The position numbers were made by a program, and so were the translations under genes. Positions 61,294 to 64,000 of a DNA stretch of 64,000 nt are shown here, piece by piece; positions within the stretch are counted from its first letter, which is position 1; each line of letters starts with the position of its first letter. A model generated the notes under the pieces. That model was not told the DNA's origin, searched no databases, and saw only the letters and a program-made list of their open reading frames with translations. The DNA comes from Croceicoccus gelatinilyticus. Lineage in GTDB: Bacteria; Pseudomonadota; Alphaproteobacteria; Sphingomonadales; Sphingomonadaceae. Location of the stretch: positions 326,163-390,162 of the forward strand of contig NZ_JAHCBF010000003.1 of NCBI RefSeq assembly GCF_018398395.1. Reading direction: 5' to 3'.

Positions 61294-61950
61294 ATGGCAC
61301 GTCAAAATCTCGCCTGTGATAGTGAGCCCAACCTCCGCCGTGAACAGCTCTTACAGGCGGCGGCGCTGCTCTTCCAGAAAAATGGATATCAGGGCGCTAC
61401 AGTGAGACAGATTGCAGATGCTACGGGCCTGACCTCCGGCAGCATCTTTTACTACTTTAAAAGTAAAGAAGACTTGCTCGAAGAAATAATTTCGCAGGCG
61501 ATGAAGTCTGGACTGCAAATTGTTCACGAACATCTTTCAACCGCAACGGGCCCCTTGTCTAGATTCCAGGCTCTCGCCCTTGCGCACCTTACGGCTATAA
61601 TGGGACCGTTGGGTTCAGCTCATGAGGTCTCCTTTCGAGATTGGAAATTGCTTTCTCCCGATGCAAGGGACCGATTGCGCACAGTCAACCAACAGTATCG
61701 CGAGGTGTGGATGCAGGTTCTGAACGAACTCAAATCAAATCAGTACCTGCTCAGCGATCCAGAGCGTTGTCGGCTTTACATGCTTGCTGCACTGAATTGG
61801 GGCCCCGCCCGAAAAAACCTCACAGAATCTTCTCAACTTGCAAGTGCCGCCAACCTCTTCTGTTCAATTGCGCTCAATCTAGATGAAGAAGAGTTTCATA
61901 AACTTTGTGCTGCGGAGAAGAGCGGCGACAAGCCGAAAGACGTAGATTGA
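61294..61950 (+). CDS. TetR/AcrR-family regulator
   Basis: The 218-residue protein has a TetR helix-turn-helix at residues 15-62 (LLQAAALLFQKNGYQGATVRQIADATGLTSGSIFYYFKSKEDLLEE) and an all-helical ligand domain. Relatives beside acyl-CoA synthetases often sense acyl-CoAs and repress fatty-acid use, so it may control the divergently-placed synthetase; ligand and targets are inference. Codon use is less GC-rich than the chromosome on the left, which hints at transfer. Confidence 0.9.
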   Translation: MARQNLACDSEPNLRREQLLQAAALLFQKNGYQGATVRQIADATGLTSGSIFYYFKSKEDLLEEIISQAMKSGLQIVHEHLSTATGPLSRFQALALAHLTAIMGPLGSAHEVSFRDWKLLSPDARDRLRTVNQQYREVWMQVLNELKSNQYLLSDPERCRLYMLAALNWGPARKNLTESSQLASAANLFCSIALNLDEEEFHKLCAAEKSGDKPKDVD

Positions 61951-62227
61951 TGTAGAAATAAGAGGGTCTTACTGTTTTTGCGCTACAGATCTAGCGCGGA
62001 CCCATGCATCCTTCAGCGAGGCTGACATGATCCGCAATTTTTCCAATCTGCATCCTTGCACAAGAGAATGACCCTGCCTGGAACCGGGCCCCACGCTCAA
62101 GCGCTGGTAGAGGGTCCAGGACCGGGCTGGCGCATTCATTCCATCTTGACCGTCGACGATTGAAGCCATCGCCTTCTATCCCGATCCGCGCTCAACAAGA
62201 CGCTCGCCAATTTCTCACGCAAGAAAT

Positions 62228-63859
62228 TCAAGAAAAGGGTGACAAGGCCTTCGCCTTCTCGCGAAGTTCGTATTTCTGGATCTTTCCTGTGGCTGTCTTG
62301 GGAAGCTCTTGAAGAGTGACGCGGGTCGGGCATTTGAAATGAGCGAGATGGTCTCGACAAAAGGCAATAATCTCGTCGGGGTCAGCGCTTTTGTTTGCGA
62401 CAGTTTCGATGAAAGCGTGTGGCGTTTCCCCCCACTTTTCATGGGGGGCGGCCACTACCGCTGCTGCGGAAACAGCGGGATGTTTATATAGAACTTCTTC
62501 TATCTCAATGCTGGAGATATTCTCTCCGCCGGATATAATGATATCTTTGGAACGATCTTTGATCTCTACGTAGCCGCCGGGGTACCAGACGGCCAGATCG
62601 CCGCTGTGGAAATAGCCGCCAGAGAGCGCTTCCCGTGTTGCTTCGGGGTTTTTATAGTAACCAGTCATTACCACGTTACCTCGGAACATGACTTCCCCGA
62701 TCGTCACGCCATCTTGTGGAACCGGCAGCATTGTCTCGGGATTTATTACAGCTATCTCTTCCACAACTGGGTAGCCGACGCCTTGACGCGCCATCAGCGT
62801 GGCCTGCTCGTCTTGAGATAACGCATCCCACTCCGGGTGCCATTCACAGACAGCACAGGGTCCGTAGACTTCAGTCAACCCGTATGTATGTGTGATATCG
62901 AAGCCGGTCGCACTGGCCTTGGCCAACAAGGACGAGGGGGGCGCAGCACCCGCCGTCATAATGGAGAGGGGTGCCCGCTCAGTGGTGATTGCGTTGGCGG
63001 CATCGACCAGCATTCTCACTACGATCGGCGCCCCGCACAAATGTGTAACCTTGTGCTTCTCAATCAAATCGAGAAGCGCGTTGGGATCGACCCCGCGAAC
63101 GCAAACATTCACTCCCGCCTGCAATGCGATTGTCCAGGGAAAGCACCAGCCATTGCAATGAAACAGGGGAAGGGACCAGAGGTAAACGCAGAACCGTGGC
63201 AACCCCCACGAAAGCGAGTTGCCTATTGCGTTCAGATAAGCCCCGCGATGATGAAGTAAAACGCCTTTGGGATCACCGGTTGTGCCAGAGGTATAGTTAA
63301 GAGCGATCGGATCAAGTTCGTTCAGATTGGGCGCTGGAAGATCGGTGATCGCCTCGCTCAGGAATTCCTCGTAGGATAATTGCGCAAAAGTAGGTTTGCT
63401 GCCGCTCGCCGCGTCCTCAATGTCGATCACCAGAAGGTTGCGTGTGCAATTGGAAATCGCTTCACCGGCAACCTTTGCATAGTGCCGGTCGACGAGGAAG
63501 ACTCGCGTTTCTGCATGCTCAAGAATGAAAGCAATTGCATCGGGGTCAAGACGCGTGTTGATCGCATTGATGACACCCCCCGCCATAGGAATTCCGAAAC
63601 TGGCCTCCAGCGCAGCGGGAATATTATCTGCCAAAATCGAAACTTTCTCGCCGCTTTTAACGCCTCTTCCGGCCAGAGCTCCAGCCAGATTGTAGCAGCG
63701 GTTTGCGAATTGCGCCCAGGTCCAGCTACGCTCCTCAAAGATCACAGCCACATGATGACCAAAGACTTGTGCGGTGCGCTGTAGAAAGCTCAACGGCGTC
63801 AACGGTGAATAATTGGCCTGGTGACCGATATTCTCTGGATTCCCGCTACCCTTCGTCAT
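62228..63859 (-). CDS. Acyl-CoA synthetase (AMP-forming), medium/short-chain type
   Basis: The 543-residue ANL enzyme has YTSGTTGDPKGVLLHHRG (phosphate loop), TYGLTEVYGP (A5), YFHSGDLAVWYPGGYVEIKDRSKD (A7 and hinge) and the catalytic lysine region PKTATGKIQKYELR. It fits the AlkK-like/plant AAE-like group that activates medium or branched acids, with the loop FHCNGWCFPW as in that group. ATG 63859 follows a GGGAG ribosome-binding site; earlier residues from 63901 are not family-like. The 277 bases before its 3' end to TetR contain no gene. Confidence 0.92.
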   Translation of the reverse strand: MTKGSGNPENIGHQANYSPLTPLSFLQRTAQVFGHHVAVIFEERSWTWAQFANRCYNLAGALAGRGVKSGEKVSILADNIPAALEASFGIPMAGGVINAINTRLDPDAIAFILEHAETRVFLVDRHYAKVAGEAISNCTRNLLVIDIEDAASGSKPTFAQLSYEEFLSEAITDLPAPNLNELDPIALNYTSGTTGDPKGVLLHHRGAYLNAIGNSLSWGLPRFCVYLWSLPLFHCNGWCFPWTIALQAGVNVCVRGVDPNALLDLIEKHKVTHLCGAPIVVRMLVDAANAITTERAPLSIMTAGAAPPSSLLAKASATGFDITHTYGLTEVYGPCAVCEWHPEWDALSQDEQATLMARQGVGYPVVEEIAVINPETMLPVPQDGVTIGEVMFRGNVVMTGYYKNPEATREALSGGYFHSGDLAVWYPGGYVEIKDRSKDIIISGGENISSIEIEEVLYKHPAVSAAAVVAAPHEKWGETPHAFIETVANKSADPDEIIAFCRDHLAHFKCPTRVTLQELPKTATGKIQKYELREKAKALSPFS

Positions 63860-63890
63860 TCCGATCTCCCTAAAAATCGAATATAGTGAT

Positions 63891-63905
63891 ATTTTTCGCA
63901 AAAAT
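63891..63905. promoter_or_regulatory. Palindrome before the acyl-CoA synthetase
   Basis: ATTTTT-CGC-AAAAAT is a perfect 6-base-arm palindrome 32 bases upstream of the start codon, in the place of a promoter operator. It differs in sequence from the palindrome before the TetR gene, so the two may not be bound by one protein. Confidence 0.35.
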
Positions 63906-64000
63906 TGCCGATCTGAATATACATGTCAACGGCGGAGCAAAAGTCGGCCATTCGGCGGCGTAAAACCAGGCCATCGTGTTACATGCCGGGGGGAGTGGCG

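Noticed and set aside
61986..62000. Hairpin GCGCTA...TAGCGC as a terminator between tetR and the synthetase
   Set aside because: No T tract follows the stem on either strand; it precedes it on one side only.
62833..62845. CGGGTGCCA as a copy of the tRNA 3' end
   Set aside because: Only nine bases match with a two-base gap, and it lies inside the acyl-CoA synthetase gene.

Overview
The window is high-GC chromosomal DNA from an alphaproteobacterium, most likely a sphingomonad of the Erythrobacteraceae type. Supporting signs are a UrcA-family secreted protein, a one-piece ThiS-ThiG protein, a cysteine-free heme A synthase, a type 2 quinone-linked PyrD, MmcB, and an xseA / DUF2093 / M23 peptidase cluster. 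This placement rests on gene content and order, not on a marker-gene tree.

Bases 1 to about 43,400 are ordinary chromosome. In order they hold: a partial exported amidohydrolase; rplM-rpsI; ctaA-cutA; a MerC-like membrane protein; the thiS-thiG fusion; two coupled unknown genes; a long-chain acyl-CoA ligase; a gamma-glutamyltransferase lipoprotein with pyrD; and a 500-base gap with stable hairpins. Bases 10,875-16,220 then carry a small signalling neighbourhood: a urcA gene, a TPR/SLOG/degenerate-cyclase protein, a Crp-type regulator, a membrane TIR-TPR protein and a small beta-rich protein. A complete suf operon follows (16,364-23,030), led by its Rrf2 regulator and carrying a DUF559 nuclease-like gene and a GNAT gene inside it. 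After that come purD/xseA, cell-wall and membrane genes, tadA, rpmB, nadC, a LytTR two-component pair, a thiol oxidoreductase with an M48 protease, an App1-type phosphatase, a CitE-like lyase, a membrane hydroxylase and mmcB.

A tRNA-Arg(CCG) gene at 43,509-43,585 marks a change of character. Beyond it the DNA is accessory: a PIN-like protein, a membrane-anchored unknown, a MobQ/Ti-type relaxase with a convincing oriT, traC and traD, then a tightly packed minus-strand set. That set is abiEi, abiEii, a TerB-N/TerB-C membrane protein, a BrxD-like ATPase and an Lhr/BrxHI-like helicase. AlpA and a second small HTH protein close the intact part. No integrase, coupling protein or type IV secretion genes are visible, so this looks like a mobilizable or decayed island whose right side was broken by insertion sequences (58,872-60,981: pieces of two IS3 elements and one IS21 element with several frameshifts).

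After the IS remnants the window ends with a TetR regulator and a divergent acyl-CoA synthetase, in DNA of lower GC content. The two places most likely to hold undescribed biology are the TPR-SLOG-pseudocyclase/TIR neighbourhood (11,358-16,220) and the AbiE-TerB-BrxD-BrxHI cassette with its own transfer origin (49,400-57,975). The ThiS-ThiG fusion with a strong internal ribosome-binding site is a smaller but sharp observation.
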